From Verrucomicrobiota bacterium (GTDB lineage Bacteria; Verrucomicrobiota; Verrucomicrobiia; Limisphaerales; UBA9464), in NCBI GenBank assembly GCA_017309115.1, contig JAFLEF010000003.1:1-64000 (forward strand): a stretch of 64,000 bases of DNA, given 5' to 3'. Position numbers and translations under genes: made by a program. Within the stretch, counting starts at the first letter, position 1. Each line of letters opens with the position of its first letter. Positions 48,201 to 56,754 of the stretch are shown here, piece by piece. Under the pieces are notes generated by a model. That model saw only the letters and a list, made by a program, of their open reading frames with translations, searched no databases and had not been told where the DNA came from.

Positions 48201-48417
48201 TCAGGCGGATCAGGCCCGACTGTTTGAAGCCTTTCATCGGGCCACAAACGTGGGGCAGACGCCGGGGACGGGATTGGGGTTGCTGATTGTGAAGCGGTGT
48301 GTGGAGTTGCACCGCGGCCGGATCGACTTTGTTTCGGAGGAGGGCCGGGGATCGACCTTCACCGTGCGCCTCCCGTTGTTTGAAAATCGGGTGCCGACGG
48401 GGGACTCGGGGGACTAG
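45202..48417 (+). CDS. Membrane sensor histidine kinase with WD40-like propeller domain
   Basis: A 1,071-residue kinase. A first membrane helix (about 33-56, VGVVLATVLILAGAAWW) is followed by EQAETASRRELWRSLLAEAR and a propeller of WD40-like blades (about 130-770), each with a D-G-x-x-L/W-type turn such as FSPDGSLL, WSQDGRQLAV and FSPDGRWLLL. A second helix lies at about 785-805 (IIPLTIVVVAAILLLSL), then a coiled coil and HisKA with His847 in VSHEFRTPLG. The ATPase domain has N box SNLVSNAVKYSP, DQGLGIP and GTGLGLLIV. The propeller is thus placed outside the membrane. The section after helix 1 resembles planctomycete Ser/Thr kinase-WD40 proteins. No response regulator is adjacent. Confidence 0.93.
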   Translation: MSETSPVPEPEPPPSASGAGNLAARRELLRRNLLRANTAVGVVLATVLILAGAAWWQGFRATQMQSVALREQQRAEQAETASRRELWRSLLAEARATRAGESLERRQGSLNAVRRAAAIAPTSELRQEAVAGLALPEFQLEMSLPLDAEARVYEFDPALIHCALGLTNGDVIVRRLSDGLETRRLSLSQGPIPPEQGRPLLLEFSPDGSLLSVRYSRGAFAVWEVVTGRVRFVRDADKLRRPASRALFSSDGRFVVAPVFTPDGFEVMDSETGRTVAHFPQISSFHHAAVRPGATQFAAYSDGKVSVFDWASLKVRDEFPCPTGARRLAWSQDGRQLAVVGNSLEAEVWDLESRQMRRLAGHRDSLFDVMFDPSGERLATCSFDGTTRLWDLRNGRLLGVTTDRRMVRWGTEERTGWTVSKEQLEVRRYVESPAYRSKLGTPGQADGTAFDVSPDGSWAVTRANGGDLLVWNLTHPGGPEVVLSGGVDSLSFHPHEAKLFLTRSGRLEERDFRVITNSDRISFRLGEPRPLPGVPDRKLYQVISSAEGRTRAYAHPLTGAIWVEHSGRQSAIVALDKVMHSSMESRSGSVWGTGSITLSPDGKWLVCGADGSLGTYAFDTATGQPVVALDDGSGGVQFSPDGRWLLLANGEGCRLFRTADWKRVWTVPSDLRTPSYAGVAAFSPRGDLVAYAGSSQSAQLLETATGRVLAVLQSPSGSPLNGLRWTADGRRLVGATRENTLDIWKPEVLRQELTALGLDWDLPDLPISALALPTPLAPPGFPRWIAGIIPLTIVVVAAILLLSLSRHRQLIEEFSQAEDRASRRERELAVEREVNELKGRFVSMVSHEFRTPLGITMSAVELLRNYLNRLPPAKLAELLEDIYQSTLRMSGLMEQVLLLGRVESGRAGFRSLPLDLPELVARIGDETQSATNRRCEIRVRAEATDLAGASGDESLLRHILSNLVSNAVKYSPAGGQVEVVVRRARDEAVFTVADQGLGIPQADQARLFEAFHRATNVGQTPGTGLGLLIVKRCVELHRGRIDFVSEEGRGSTFTVRLPLFENRVPTGDSGD

Positions 48418-48548
48418 GGCTTCCCGCAAGTCAGCGCCAATTCGCCCAGCTTTTCCGGGAAAGGGGCGGGGGTGCCGGCGACGGAGAGTCACCGCCCGCG
48501 GTTCGCCGCTTGCCCCCACGGGCCCCAATTCCGACTCGCCCGAAAACT

Positions 48549-49001
48549 TCACTCCTTTAGATAAGAATCGACGATCACGGTGACTGGGCCTTGATTCACC
48601 AGTCGGATTTCCATGGTGGCTCCGAAAATCCCGGTGGGAATGGGACGCCCTAAGGCGGTTTGCAACTCCCGATGAAACGCTTCGAACTCGGGTTGGGCGA
48701 ATTCCGGTCGGGCCGCACCGGACCACGAAGGCCGCGTTCCCTTGCGAGTGCTCGCCAGAAGCGTGAATTGGCTGACCAAAAGGATTTCCCCAACGACGTC
48801 TCGAACCGACCGGTTCATCACCCCGGCGTCATCATCAAAGACGCGCAGATTCACCAATTTCGCGGCGAGCCACCCCCGATCTTCCGGTGTGTCGGTTGGG
48901 GCGATGCCCAAAAAGACCAAAAGTCCGGAGCCGATTTGGCCCACTACTTCGCCCTCAACCAGGACGGACGCCTCTGAAACCCGCTGCACCACCGCGCGCA
49001 T
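48549..49001 (-). CDS. dtd: D-aminoacyl-tRNA deacylase
   Basis: Cleaves D-amino acids (and glycine mischarged on tRNA-Ala) from tRNA. The 150-residue product is full length: MRAVVQRVSEASVLVEGEVV start, the SQFTL motif (LVSQFTLLAST) and the NQGPVTVIVD C-terminal loop, which carry the active-site residues. Convergent with the histidine kinase. Confidence 0.96.
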   Translation of the reverse strand: MRAVVQRVSEASVLVEGEVVGQIGSGLLVFLGIAPTDTPEDRGWLAAKLVNLRVFDDDAGVMNRSVRDVVGEILLVSQFTLLASTRKGTRPSWSGAARPEFAQPEFEAFHRELQTALGRPIPTGIFGATMEIRLVNQGPVTVIVDSYLKE

Positions 49002-49048
49002 GCGGTTGGCGTAGCGTGCTACGCGGGGAGTGTCACGCCTGATGCCGC

Positions 49049-49267
49049 CTAGCGATGCAAGTACTCTCCCAAGGCTTCGAAGAACACGGACTGCGGAACG
49101 AGTTTGGGATCCCGGTTGAGAGCCAAGTCCCCGGGATCGGAGACCGGCACGATTTCAATGGAGTCCAACTTGCCTTGGAGGACCTCACAGAAGTCATCGA
49201 GTTCGAACTCCGTGGGCAGATCGTCACCGCCGCACATTTCGCGATCCACGTAGAACAGGCGTCTCAT
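49049..49267 (-). CDS. Hypothetical 72-residue acidic protein
   Basis: Not recognised. The product (MRRLFYVDREMCGGDDLPTE at the N-terminus, FELDDFCEVLQGKL in the middle and VFFEALGEYLH at the end) is acidic, with two cysteines and no export signal. The ATG at 49267 is picked because the remaining upstream open frame adds a poor 13-residue extension. It lies just upstream of dtd on the same strand. Confidence 0.5.
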   Translation of the reverse strand: MRRLFYVDREMCGGDDLPTEFELDDFCEVLQGKLDSIEIVPVSDPGDLALNRDPKLVPQSVFFEALGEYLHR

Positions 49268-49360
49268 AGGAACAAGGCATGAAGGTTCGATAGTCAGTAC
49301 TACCAATCGAGGGATCGTGGTTGTTTAAGCACTGTTCCGCTGCCGACGCACGCCTGAAAT

Positions 49361-50530
49361 TCAACGCGTCCAAACTTCGACGGCTGTTTGGGCGTTGAGA
49401 GGGAATTCCACATTCACCGTCACTTCGGCCGGGTTGGAGGTGCCATTGGGAATCTCGGCATCATAAACCTTGGAGGCTCCATGGTCGGGCGTGAGGTTGA
49501 TGCGGATTGGCACCGTTTGGCCGAAGTCCCGGGCACGAATCTTGATGGTCTGGGCCGCTGGAGCGCCAAAGGGAAGGGTCACGAGGACTGGCCCGGAGCC
49601 GTCGGTAATGGTCGTGCCGGCGGCCTCAATGACGTCGAGTCGAGGCATCGGGGTGGGAAAGACCACCATCATGGAACCGAGGGAAGCCACGGCTTCAGGA
49701 ACCAGATTGAAGCTGAGTTGAGAGCGGTCGAGGGTGTCGATACGAATTCTTCCAGCGCCGCCGGTGACATTGCCTTCTCCGCCTCGGACATAGATGGCTC
49801 CATTCCCACTGACGACCGGAGCGACCAACCGAATGGCGCCACCGCTCCCCGAGTTGAAGGCTCCACTGAGGTAGGAGGCCCCTTCCGCCTGGAGCGTTCC
49901 GGTCACCGTGATGCGTAGGTTTGAGGCGATCAGGAGTGCGCCTCCTCCGCCACCTCCGCCGACTCCCGGAGTACCCTCCGTGCCACCACCTCCCGAACCG
50001 CCAATTAGAGGCAGCAACAATGCGCTGCCGTAGGGGTTGCCGGCGCGAAGGCTGTTGCCGGAGGTCACGCGGGTGGAAAAGGCCCCACCTCCGGCTCCTT
50101 CGGCGGTCGTGGTTCGCGTTCCGGCGCGACCGGCCCCGGGACCGCGGCCGTCCCCAGGAGGAGAACCCACCGAGGCCGGATTGCCTCCGGCGAATCCGCC
50201 CGGACCGGGAAGTCCGCCGGAGACTGAATTCGCTCGTTCGCCATCCAAATCAATGCGGCCGGCAACCGTAACCTCGCCCGTGGCCAGCAGGTATACCGGA
50301 GTGTTCAGGGCATTGGCTTTGAATCGAAGCGTGCGGTTTGCGCTGACGTTAATGGTGGTGCAGTGAAAAACGCCATCGGGCGGCACGTCCAGGGTCACGT
50401 CCGTAGTGGTCACATTGATGGGCCCGTAGCTGCCGGTGCTGCCGGAGTTGAACGTTTGAGCAAGGAGCTGCGGGGCCACCAGACCCAGGGTCAGCAGCGT
50501 CAGGAGAAACTTGAGTTGCGGAGTGTTCAT
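49361..50530 (-). CDS. Secreted Gly-rich protein of unknown function
   Basis: A 389-residue exported protein: signal peptide (FLLTLLTLGLVAPQLLA, cut before QTF). About residues 40-110 hold a beta region (DVTLDVPPDGVFHCTTINVS). A glycine-dominated central region (GLPGPGGFAGGNPAS, GVGGGGGGGALLIA) follows, then beta segments to the end (VPEAVASLGSMMVVFP). It looks like an adhesion or surface-fibre type protein. It lies 28 bp downstream of the giant gene, so the two form one unit. Confidence 0.85.
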   Translation of the reverse strand: MNTPQLKFLLTLLTLGLVAPQLLAQTFNSGSTGSYGPINVTTTDVTLDVPPDGVFHCTTINVSANRTLRFKANALNTPVYLLATGEVTVAGRIDLDGERANSVSGGLPGPGGFAGGNPASVGSPPGDGRGPGAGRAGTRTTTAEGAGGGAFSTRVTSGNSLRAGNPYGSALLLPLIGGSGGGGTEGTPGVGGGGGGGALLIASNLRITVTGTLQAEGASYLSGAFNSGSGGAIRLVAPVVSGNGAIYVRGGEGNVTGGAGRIRIDTLDRSQLSFNLVPEAVASLGSMMVVFPTPMPRLDVIEAAGTTITDGSGPVLVTLPFGAPAAQTIKIRARDFGQTVPIRINLTPDHGASKVYDAEIPNGTSNPAEVTVNVEFPLNAQTAVEVWTR

Positions 50531-50558
50531 GGCTGGAGGTGTGAAGGCGGGGAAAGAT

Positions 50559-53500
50559 TCAAGGGGTAATCACTTCAACGGGCGGACGAGCCAAATGGGT
50601 GTTCCAAGGCGCGACTTCCGTTGGAGACGGGAATCCAGTACGGCCCACCGAGACCGGGGGACGTCCGATGATGGCGCCTGGCCGACTGCGTTCCTCGGGA
50701 TCCCAGCCCAGGCGATTCACCGTAGTGGGAGGACGTCCGAAGTAGGTTCCGGAGTTGAGGGCCGAGCCGGAGTCAAATCCGGGACGCCCGACCGATATCG
50801 AAGGTGTCCCCAGAAATACGCCCGTCGTAATCAGAGTGCCCGCGTCCAGTCCGGTGCGAAGAGCCGCCACCGACGGGGTGCCGCGGATCATTAGTCGCGG
50901 ACGAGACGCGGGATTCAGTGGATCGCTGTTACCGGACACTTCGGTTTCGTCATTCCAGCCATCCCGATCCGTGTCGGGCTCGAGCGGATGGGTTCCCGCC
51001 AACGACTCCTGTGTGTGGGTCAGCCCATCGCCATCGGGATCCTCCGCCCCGTCGCGTACTCCGTCCCCGTCCGTGTCGGGGCGGGTGGGGTCCGTCTCGC
51101 TCAAAACTTCCCAGGCGGTCACCAAATCGTCCCGATCCGGATCCTCCATGCCGTCGTTCAGTCCGTCTCCGTCGCTGTCGGCTCGGGTCGGATCCAATCC
51201 CAACGACGGCTCGAGTTCATCCGGAACGCCATCCTGATCTTGGTCTACGAAACTGAAGACCCGGAAGTCACTGGTTGAGGGAGTGGCCAGGGGGTTGCCA
51301 GAGCGATCGCGCAGTCCGGTCCCCGCAGTGAGCCGATATCGTCCTGGAGAAAGCTTTGCGAAGGACAGGAACACAGCATTCAGCGTTTCGCGACTCTCGA
51401 GGTTCAGCGGGATCACTTCGTCGTCACCGGTCCCCAAGAGTTCATCGGCTCCACTGTTGGTCAGGGTTAGGTTCGCGGGGGATACGGTCAGCGGATCCAG
51501 CGGCTCGCTTAGGAAGAGGGCGGCGGAATCGACAGCTCCCAACAGGGCGCCGGAGAACGGCAAGGTGCGGAGCACCCGCGGCGGGGTGGCGTCGGGTACC
51601 AAGGTGAGGACCTCCTCATCACTCCAGGTTTCGTTGCCACCGGTGTCGATCGCTAGGGCGCGCAGCTTGACGGTGGTTTGTCCGGAACTGCGGAGCGGCG
51701 TCAGCAGGCGGGCCTCAAAGGGAAAGTTGCCGTCAGTGATGACCCGGACGCCGTCCAGGTAGAACTGGACCTGACGAATTTGAACATCATCCGCGGCTAC
51801 CGCCGTTACCCGCAGGTACTGACCTTCTTCGGCACGTCCGGCCGCCGAGCCCAGATTCAAGGTGATGGTTGGCGCAACTCCCAGTCGGTCGAAGGACAGG
51901 TAATTGATAACCTGCAGTCCAGCCGATCCATCGGCGACATAGGCCAAGCCGTTGTACAGGGTGACGGCCCGTGCCACTCCGGGGGTTTCGATTTGGGTAA
52001 TGAACTGGGGATTTGCCGTCGGAACCGACAGGTCGTACAGGGAGAGTTCGTGCCGACCATCGAAAGTCGAATTCGGGCCCACGGTGGCCAGGCCCAGATT
52101 GGCTCCAGTGGCGACCAGTTGTTTCCAGCCGAATTGCGTCGTGTTGTCGGACTGAAGCAGTCGGGGCGCGGTGGGTTGGGCCAGGTCGAAGGTATTCACG
52201 CCCTTGCCCTGAACCGCGTAGAGCAGACCGCCGCCCACAAAAAGCCGCTGGTGACCCTGGCTATAAGTGGGCGATTGAACTGAGCCGACTTGGCTGAGAG
52301 TTCCGGCGAACAGGTCAAGCACCTCTACCGTGGTGTCGGTTAACGCATAGACCAAATCGCCCTGAATCCAGAGATCCTTCACGGTGTTTCCCACGTCGAG
52401 ACGGCTCAGGATGAGTCCCGACGACAGATCCACGGCGAAGACGTCTCCGCGAACAGTTCCCGCCACAGCCAGTCCACCCGCCGCTGCGACGCACTGAACT
52501 GAACTTTCTAGAGACAGCCGATATCGAAGGGAAGCGGAAGCGTCGGAGGCGAGTTCGAGGACGACTAGGCCGCCGGGACCGTCGGCAACCGCCACCTGAT
52601 CGCCCGCCAGAGCCACACGGAGCGCACGGGTGGTATCGATCCGGCTGGTGACCACGGGATTCTGACCGGAGAAAATGGAGACGACAGCCACTCCTTCATC
52701 TTCGAGGGCGACGACGGCCCGGTCGTTTTCCGCCGCGACATCCGCAGCCGTGCCGCCCGTGGCGACACTGGCGATGATTCCAGGTTGGACGAGCAAACCA
52801 TCCAGTGGATTGGTGCCTTGAAGTAGTTCCGCGCCGTCCGGGATACCGTCGCCGTCGCTATCGGGTTGAGTCGCACTGGATCCGAGAACGAATTCAGCAC
52901 CGGAGCCCAAGCCGTCGCCGTCGAGATCCGGCGTCGAATCTGGAAGCAGGGCCACGGGTGGCACGTTCACCGTGCGGCCACTTCGAGGCGTGGTGAATTC
53001 ACTCCAGCCCAGTTCGCCGCTGGCCGCTTGCAGGAACCAGATCCGGTAACGAGTTTCCGGGGCCAAGATCAAGCCGTCGGGAATCAGGCCACCTTCGCCG
53101 GCGATTCCGCGGATCACGGCGCCATTCGCCAGATTCTCCACGGCGAAGTAATGCTGACCGCCTTCCCGCAGGAGAGCGTCGGCAGAGGGGGAAAGCGGAT
53201 CCAAATCAGCAGCCACCTCCACCCCATCCGCCAGACCGTCGCCGTCGGTATCCGCCAGCCGAGGTTTCGTTCCTAGCAGCACTTCCATGAAGTCAGGCAA
53301 CCTATCGCCGTCCAGATCCGATTCGGGCCCATTCCAAACGAGGGGATCGAGACCGAACCGCACTTCCATCGAGTCCACGATGCGGTCGCCATCCTGATCG
53401 GTGTCCCGGATGGCAAACTGGGCGATGCCGAATTCGTTGCCGTTTTGCACCACGACATACACCAGTGGAGTCAGCGTCGTGACCGGCGAAAGGGTGCCAT

Positions 53501-56015
53501 GGACTTCGAGCCATCCGTCCGCAGACACCGAGACTGTTTCGTCGCTCACCGCGGCGAGGTAGAAGGTGCCTTGGGTTTCCGCGGTAATCTCCTGTTCGAC
53601 GCCGCCCACGGTGCGAAACACCCGTAACTGCAGGGTGTCACCGACGTTTAGGAAGAAGCGTTCACCCGTATCAACGCGTAATTGGGAAATGGCGGCGATG
53701 TCCTCGCTGAACAATTGTTCCCGGGTGAGCGCCGGAGGCAATTCGGGAAAGGGAAGTTCGGCGGCGGGTCGAGGTCGGTTGCCGGCAATGCCCACAAACT
53801 TCAGCAGCGGACACAGCGCCGTCATGACATCGCGCAGGGCTCCAGCCGAGGGCGGCACGACTTGTTGAGCGGCGGCTCCGGCCCAGGGGGCCATCTGTCC
53901 TGCGGCCACGGTGTTGTTGAAACAGGGCACGACGGCATTGGTGAAAAAGTTGTCGTGCTGCGAGGGGTTCAACAGGGTGCAGTACTTGGCGAAGCTGGGG
54001 AGGAGATCGTAAAGGAAATGATGACCGAAGCCGTTGAGAACGGAACAGACCTCTTTGACGGTCAGAGCCGAACCCACTATCGGCAACCACCCCGGCAAAT
54101 GATTGCACAGTGTTTCGGTTCCGGGGAATGGCAGGGAAGGCAATCGCTCCACGCCATTGACGGTGTTCAGGGCGGTGTCGCTGAAGGTGCGCTGTACAAA
54201 ACCCGCTCCCCAGGTGGCTTGAGCCAGGCAGGAGTTGGAGGCGATGCAGGAGATCTGCAACGCCAAGGGAGCGGCCGCACTACCCGCCTTGGCGGCATAG
54301 TCGCCGTCCAACAACGCGGCAATGCTTGGCCAGGGCAGCGGTGGTGGCCGACGGCCCGCCCGGGTCCGCGTGGCGAACACCGCCTGAAAGACCCCATGCC
54401 AGCCCGGTTGTCGAATTCCCACTCCCGCGTCGCTGTCCACGAACCGTCCATCCGCGCTCACCGTGGCCGGGCCCTGAAGCTCCCACCGACCGGTGTCGTG
54501 GTTGAAGCTCCACAGGCCGGTCGAACTGCCTGGGGCGAGCACTTCTCCCGTGAGCGGATCAGGCAGATTGGGAAAGCGAACCGGCACGGGTTGATCGAAG
54601 TTCTGTGGGCCATCGGTCTGCACCGTGATCACCAAGGGGAAGCGCAGTCCCTGCGGCAGCGGTTCGGGAAGTCGATCGGGAGGGACGGGTGCCAAGCCCA
54701 CCCGACCGCCCCGGACTCCGGCGTCATTGAACAGGGCGTTGGGTGGAACCGTTAGCGCCACGCCTGCCAGAGAGGGATTTTGTTGCAAGACCGAGGGCGG
54801 AAACGTGATGACGGTTTCCTGGATGGCGCTGACCTCCTGCAGGGCATCAGCTGGAATCAGCGGGAGGAAAATTTCGCCAGTTTCATTGGCCAGGTTGTTG
54901 GTTTGACCGGCTCGCGCCGACCACTTTTTCCCCACGAACGGATAGTACGCGCCCCCGGGCCAGGTGCTTTCTGGTGAGGTTCGGCCGTCCACATGGACAA
55001 AGAACTCCCCGGCCGGCGCCGGATTCAGTTCAAAGTAACCCGCGGAATCCGTCACCGCCCGCAGCGTTTGCTCCTGACCGTCCACCGTGATGGTGACCCC
55101 GGGCAGGGGACGGTTAACTGAACCGGTCCCGAGCACTTCCGAGGCGAAGACCCGGCCGATCACGGCGGTCCGAGGAACCATCGTGGCCGAGGCCGTCTCA
55201 TATTCCACAACGGCCTGGCCGCCGGGCAATCCATCCCCGTCGGCATCCACCCGCCGACCTTGTTCATCCTGGAGTTGGTTGGCGTCCAGAGTGACTCTGA
55301 TGCGGGCGGCTGCGGGCAGCGGTTCGAGAAAGAACAACCAAGCGAGACGTCGGTCGGGAGCGACTTCCACCCGAGTCAGAAAACTCCGGCCTCCGAATTC
55401 AGCTTTGAATTGAAGGGGGGTCAGGGTGGTTCCCGGGGCTAGAGGTGCTGAGAATTGGGCAATGACCTCTCGCTGAACGGACACTCCGAATTCGCCGTCG
55501 GCCGGCGACAAGGTCAGTCGGGTGAGTCCATCAGCGAGTGCAGGATCGCTGCCGCCGCGGTATTCCTCGAGATTGCTCCGGCCATCCCCATCAAAATCGA
55601 CGGCGGCGTCGGCTGGGTTCAAGGGATCAAGAAAGCTGGAGCGCTCCAATTCGAACAGATCGTCCATCCCGTCCTGATCCTGATCCCGAGGATCCGACCG
55701 GGCCCAGGCTCGGACGCGATAGAACGAAGCCGGAGCACCCGCGGCTCCGGAGGGATCCCTCAGTTCTCCCGGCGTTGGCGCCCCTAAGGCCACGTCCACC
55801 GGCACCGTAATGGCATTCAGGGATGGGCCCCGTTCAAGGACGTAGTAAAACTGGGGCTGGGCAAGGTAGCGGACTTGGGTGCGACCTTGCGCGTCCAACG
55901 TCACTCCGATTAGAGAGAAGTCCTGAGCCTTTGCGGGAGTGGATCCCAGCCAGAGCAATACGCCCAAAACGATGGTTTCGAGCAACCGACAGACCCTGGT
56001 AAGGCGGGCAGGCAC
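50559..56015 (-). CDS. Giant secreted multidomain protein with TSP3-like and propeller domains
   Basis: A 1,818-residue exported protein; the signal peptide ends near AKAQ. In order: a short N-terminal domain, calcium-binding TSP3-like DxDxDG repeats near 110-150 (DQDQDGMDD, DFDGDGRSN), a bacterial Ig-like SpaA/carboxypeptidase-type region, a cysteine-containing domain at about 560-800, TSP3 repeats near 890-950 and 1020-1070 (DTDGDGLADG, DSDGDGIPDG), an LVIVD-type beta-propeller near 1090-1400, Ig-like domains, TSP3 repeats near 1590-1700, and four 24-residue repeats at the very end. It starts at GTG (56015); no Shine-Dalgarno is seen. A cell-surface or matrix role is inferred. Confidence 0.88.
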   Translation of the reverse strand: MPARLTRVCRLLETIVLGVLLWLGSTPAKAQDFSLIGVTLDAQGRTQVRYLAQPQFYYVLERGPSLNAITVPVDVALGAPTPGELRDPSGAAGAPASFYRVRAWARSDPRDQDQDGMDDLFELERSSFLDPLNPADAAVDFDGDGRSNLEEYRGGSDPALADGLTRLTLSPADGEFGVSVQREVIAQFSAPLAPGTTLTPLQFKAEFGGRSFLTRVEVAPDRRLAWLFFLEPLPAAARIRVTLDANQLQDEQGRRVDADGDGLPGGQAVVEYETASATMVPRTAVIGRVFASEVLGTGSVNRPLPGVTITVDGQEQTLRAVTDSAGYFELNPAPAGEFFVHVDGRTSPESTWPGGAYYPFVGKKWSARAGQTNNLANETGEIFLPLIPADALQEVSAIQETVITFPPSVLQQNPSLAGVALTVPPNALFNDAGVRGGRVGLAPVPPDRLPEPLPQGLRFPLVITVQTDGPQNFDQPVPVRFPNLPDPLTGEVLAPGSSTGLWSFNHDTGRWELQGPATVSADGRFVDSDAGVGIRQPGWHGVFQAVFATRTRAGRRPPPLPWPSIAALLDGDYAAKAGSAAAPLALQISCIASNSCLAQATWGAGFVQRTFSDTALNTVNGVERLPSLPFPGTETLCNHLPGWLPIVGSALTVKEVCSVLNGFGHHFLYDLLPSFAKYCTLLNPSQHDNFFTNAVVPCFNNTVAAGQMAPWAGAAAQQVVPPSAGALRDVMTALCPLLKFVGIAGNRPRPAAELPFPELPPALTREQLFSEDIAAISQLRVDTGERFFLNVGDTLQLRVFRTVGGVEQEITAETQGTFYLAAVSDETVSVSADGWLEVHGTLSPVTTLTPLVYVVVQNGNEFGIAQFAIRDTDQDGDRIVDSMEVRFGLDPLVWNGPESDLDGDRLPDFMEVLLGTKPRLADTDGDGLADGVEVAADLDPLSPSADALLREGGQHYFAVENLANGAVIRGIAGEGGLIPDGLILAPETRYRIWFLQAASGELGWSEFTTPRSGRTVNVPPVALLPDSTPDLDGDGLGSGAEFVLGSSATQPDSDGDGIPDGAELLQGTNPLDGLLVQPGIIASVATGGTAADVAAENDRAVVALEDEGVAVVSIFSGQNPVVTSRIDTTRALRVALAGDQVAVADGPGGLVVLELASDASASLRYRLSLESSVQCVAAAGGLAVAGTVRGDVFAVDLSSGLILSRLDVGNTVKDLWIQGDLVYALTDTTVEVLDLFAGTLSQVGSVQSPTYSQGHQRLFVGGGLLYAVQGKGVNTFDLAQPTAPRLLQSDNTTQFGWKQLVATGANLGLATVGPNSTFDGRHELSLYDLSVPTANPQFITQIETPGVARAVTLYNGLAYVADGSAGLQVINYLSFDRLGVAPTITLNLGSAAGRAEEGQYLRVTAVAADDVQIRQVQFYLDGVRVITDGNFPFEARLLTPLRSSGQTTVKLRALAIDTGGNETWSDEEVLTLVPDATPPRVLRTLPFSGALLGAVDSAALFLSEPLDPLTVSPANLTLTNSGADELLGTGDDEVIPLNLESRETLNAVFLSFAKLSPGRYRLTAGTGLRDRSGNPLATPSTSDFRVFSFVDQDQDGVPDELEPSLGLDPTRADSDGDGLNDGMEDPDRDDLVTAWEVLSETDPTRPDTDGDGVRDGAEDPDGDGLTHTQESLAGTHPLEPDTDRDGWNDETEVSGNSDPLNPASRPRLMIRGTPSVAALRTGLDAGTLITTGVFLGTPSISVGRPGFDSGSALNSGTYFGRPPTTVNRLGWDPEERSRPGAIIGRPPVSVGRTGFPSPTEVAPWNTHLARPPVEVITP
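50562..50882 (-). repeat. Tandem 24-residue protein repeats coding C-terminus
   Basis: The last 107 codons of the giant secreted protein contain units of 24, 24, 24 and 25 residues plus a 10-residue remnant. The units begin GTPSVAALRTGL, GTPSISVGRPGF, GRPPTTVNRLGW, GRPPVSVGRTGF and ARPPVEV. The pattern is G/A-[TR]-P-[SP]-x-x-V-x-R-x-G. Confidence 0.8.
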
Positions 56016-56137
56016 GGACGGGGAAGCTGATGCTGACGTTACCTGTTGCTTGAATCATTTTCGAAAAGCAACGGAATTTCCCCCGGCGCCCACGGTAGCG
56101 CTTACCGCGTGTCGCTTACCGTCCTCTCCGGCGGGCG

Positions 56138-56605
56138 TCACGGTGCCTGAATCTCCAGCGTCTCGTAGGCGATTTCCACGGATTCGACGGCGACCTCGTT
56201 GCCCTCGGATTCCACTCCGTAGATCGAGACTTGGGTGGGCCAGGCGTTGCTCAGGATCCATCGTGTTGCCGCGCGGTCGGAGTTGTCTACCAGTTCAATT
56301 GTGAGGGTGCTGCGACGGGTGGATTTCGCTTGGCTCTGATCAAGCCATTTCCAGACTGCGGATTCCGCCGAAACCGTGCCTCCGCTGAGGATGATGCTGC
56401 CGACCTTCCCCAGGCCGGGCATGTGGATCTTGCCGGCCTCGGTTTCCGGGGATGCCGGCCGCTTGGTAATGATCTGGGTCTCGCTTTCCAATCCGGAAGC
56501 GTCTTCGAAGATGGCTGGAAGATCGTCTCCCGGCAGAATCAATTTGAAGCGGGAGGTGGGACGGGGCCATAGGGCATCACGATCGGCGCTTCGGGAATCG
56601 GACAT
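56138..56605 (-). CDS. Contractile-tail tube-like protein (gp19 family)
   Basis: A 155-residue protein like the tube proteins of T4-like phage tails and related contractile injection systems. Seen: FKLILPGDDLPAIFEDASGL at the N-terminus, a middle with MPGLGKVGSIILSGGTV and a C-terminus WILSNAWPTQVSIYGVES and VESVEIAYETLEI, all typical of the family. The ATG at 56605 gives the usual length; an open frame runs upstream to 56890 without family support. No sheath, baseplate, spike, ATPase or terminator genes are in the window, so it is either a remnant or an isolated assembly protein. Confidence 0.85.
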   Translation of the reverse strand: MSDSRSADRDALWPRPTSRFKLILPGDDLPAIFEDASGLESETQIITKRPASPETEAGKIHMPGLGKVGSIILSGGTVSAESAVWKWLDQSQAKSTRRSTLTIELVDNSDRAATRWILSNAWPTQVSIYGVESEGNEVAVESVEIAYETLEIQAP

Positions 56606-56754
56606 AGTTTTGGGTGCCGGGAAGGCTGGAACCTGGAGAGCACTCTGCTGGGTCGACTTCAATGTGTCATCAGTTCGGGCAGGTGACACTGAACAGGTGC
56701 GGCGACCGGGCGAGATGGGCTCGCCCGATGGTGACGACGTGTGTCGGGCTCGGG

